Of a stretch of DNA of 41,718 bases, positions 40,892 through 41,718 are shown one piece after another. Under the pieces are notes generated by a model. That model was not told the DNA's origin. It saw nothing but the letters and a program-made list of their open reading frames with translations, and searched no databases. Numbering within the stretch: position 1 is the stretch's first letter; each line of letters opens with the position of its first letter. Source of the stretch: Burkholderiales bacterium (lineage in GTDB: Bacteria; Pseudomonadota; Gammaproteobacteria; Burkholderiales; Casimicrobiaceae). The stretch is from positions 1 to 41,718 of the forward strand of contig JADYZP010000071.1 of the NCBI GenBank assembly GCA_020853025.1, read 5' to 3'. Made by a program: the position numbers and the translations under genes.

Positions 40892-41718
40892 ATGCACTTA
40901 TCCGAACTGAAGTCCAAACACGTATCCGAGCTTATCGAGTTCGCCAACGCGAACGAAATCGAAGGCGCCAACAGGATGCGCAAGCACGATCTCATCTTCG
41001 CGCTGCTGAGGCAGCAGGCGAAGAAGGGCGAGTCGATTTTCGGCGGCGGCGTGCTCGAAGTGCTTCCCGACGGCTTCGGCTTCCTGCGCTCGCCGGACAC
41101 GTCCTACCTCGCCAATACCGACGACATCTACATCTCACCGTCGCAGATTCGGCGCTTCAACCTGCACACCGGCGACACCGTCGAAGGCGAGATCCGCACA
41201 CCCACGGACGGCGAGCGCTACTTCGCGCTGGTCAAGGTCGACAAGGTCAACTTCGAGCCGCCGGAGAACGCGAAGTCGAAGATCCTCTTCGAGAACCTGA
41301 CGCCGCTGTTCCCCGATCGGACGATGGTGCTCGAGCGCGACATCAAGGCCGAGGAGAACATCACCGGCCGCATCATCGACATCGTCGCACCGATCGGCAA
41401 GGGCCAGCGGGGGCTGCTGGTCGCGAGCCCGAAGTCCGGCAAGACGGTCATGCTGCAGCACATCGCGCATTCGATCGCCGCCAATCATCCCGACGTGGTG
41501 CTGATCGTGCTGCTGATCGACGAGCGGCCCGAAGAAGTGACCGAGATGCAGCGCTCGGTGCGCGGTGAGGTGGTGTCGTCGACCTTCGACGAGCCGGCGA
41601 CCCGCCACGTCCAGGTCGCCGAGATGGTGATCGAGAAGGCGAAGCGCCTGGTCGAGCACAAGAAGGACGTCGTGATCCTGCTCGATTCGATCACCCGCCT
41701 CGCCCGCGCCTACAACAC
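40892..41718 (+). CDS. rho: Transcription termination factor Rho (N-terminal two thirds; cut by window edge)
   Basis: Hexameric RNA helicase that ends transcription at unstructured C-rich RNA. 275 codons are present. The N-terminal helical part starts [19 protein letters not shown]. The cold-shock-like RNA-binding domain has [10 protein letters not shown] (58-67). Walker A ASPKSGKT is at 178-185 and Walker B at VVILLDSIT (260-268). [23 protein letters not shown] and [22 protein letters not shown] are nearly identical to E. coli Rho. The Q-loop/R-loop region lies beyond base 41718. No N-terminal insertion, unlike many actinobacterial Rhos. ATG 40892 aligns with the family start but has no Shine-Dalgarno. 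Confidence 0.97.
   Translation, partial: MHLSELKSKHVSELIEFANANEIEGANRMRKHDLIFALLRQQAKKGESIFGGGVLEVLPDGFGFLRSPDTSYLANTDDIYISPSQIRRFNLHTGDTVEGEIRTPTDGERYFALVKVDKVNFEPPENAKSKILFENLTPLFPDRTMVLERDIKAEENITGRIIDIVAPIGKGQRGLLVASPKSGKTVMLQHIAHSIAANHPDVVLIVLLIDERPEEVTEMQRSVRGEVVSSTFDEPATRHVQVAEMVIEKAKRLVEHKKDVVILLDSITRLARAYN

Noticed and set aside
1..41718. CRISPR array, prophage or toxin-antitoxin module
   Set aside because: No regularly spaced direct repeats, phage structural genes or paired small toxin/antitoxin genes could be found on either strand.

Overview
The window is GC-rich chromosomal DNA of a Gram-negative bacterium, most probably a betaproteobacterium (Burkholderiales or a near relative). 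This is inferred from the DUF2970 and DUF1841 families, the rsxB-nth-DUF1841 order, the hldD/comEA/cysM neighbourhood, divergent alr/lplT, and divergent fdxA/trxA followed by rho. Nearly everything is core housekeeping or accessory metabolism. I see no prophage, insertion sequence, integrase or CRISPR array, and no gene-free stretch longer than 300 bases.

Layout. 1-890 is the 5' part of clpB (minus strand), behind a textbook heat-shock promoter. 1056-4846 (plus) holds a DUF2970 membrane protein, then a translationally coupled unit of a lipoprotein alpha/beta hydrolase and a NatA/NatB-type ABC transporter. 4880-8168 is a tungstate-uptake locus: an HTH plus periplasmic-binding-like regulator (plus) facing tupB-tupC-tupA (minus). 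A short protein fossil lies between them, and TGCAT repeats lie upstream of tupB. 8285-12326 is the conserved ybbP/ybbA pair divergent from tesA, with mnmH (selU) coupled to tesA. 13563-16333 is an exported DUF1800/DUF1501 pair.

16356-20720 is a minus-strand run: alr, hldD, comEA, cysM and a PolB-like exonuclease. lplT is divergent from alr. 22261-26514 is another minus-strand run: tsaB-rimI-udg (coupled by TGATG junctions), then lemA and two TPM-domain genes. rlmD diverges from tsaB and converges with a Bax-inhibitor-1 family gene over a clear terminator. tRNA-Ser(UGA), a pcaC-like gene and an exported msrB follow. Then come a GspE/PilB-type ATPase, pncB, corA, a CDF metal exporter, soluble rsxB, nth, DUF1841, an AMP-ligase, two tandem cytochromes c, fdxA, trxA and the 5' two thirds of rho.

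Most notable non-gene signals: (i) at least five genes have a -10-like hexamer ending 6-8 nt before the start codon and no Shine-Dalgarno, suggesting leaderless mRNAs; (ii) a 136-bp element with imperfect terminal inverted repeats fills the gap between msrB and the GspE-like gene so exactly that each terminal repeat contains a stop codon; (iii) the Tup regulator, candidate operator and remnant form a testable regulatory locus; (iv) the rho leader is C-rich and G-poor. I found no convincing wholly new multi-gene system; the tungstate regulator locus and the leaderless pattern are the best leads.
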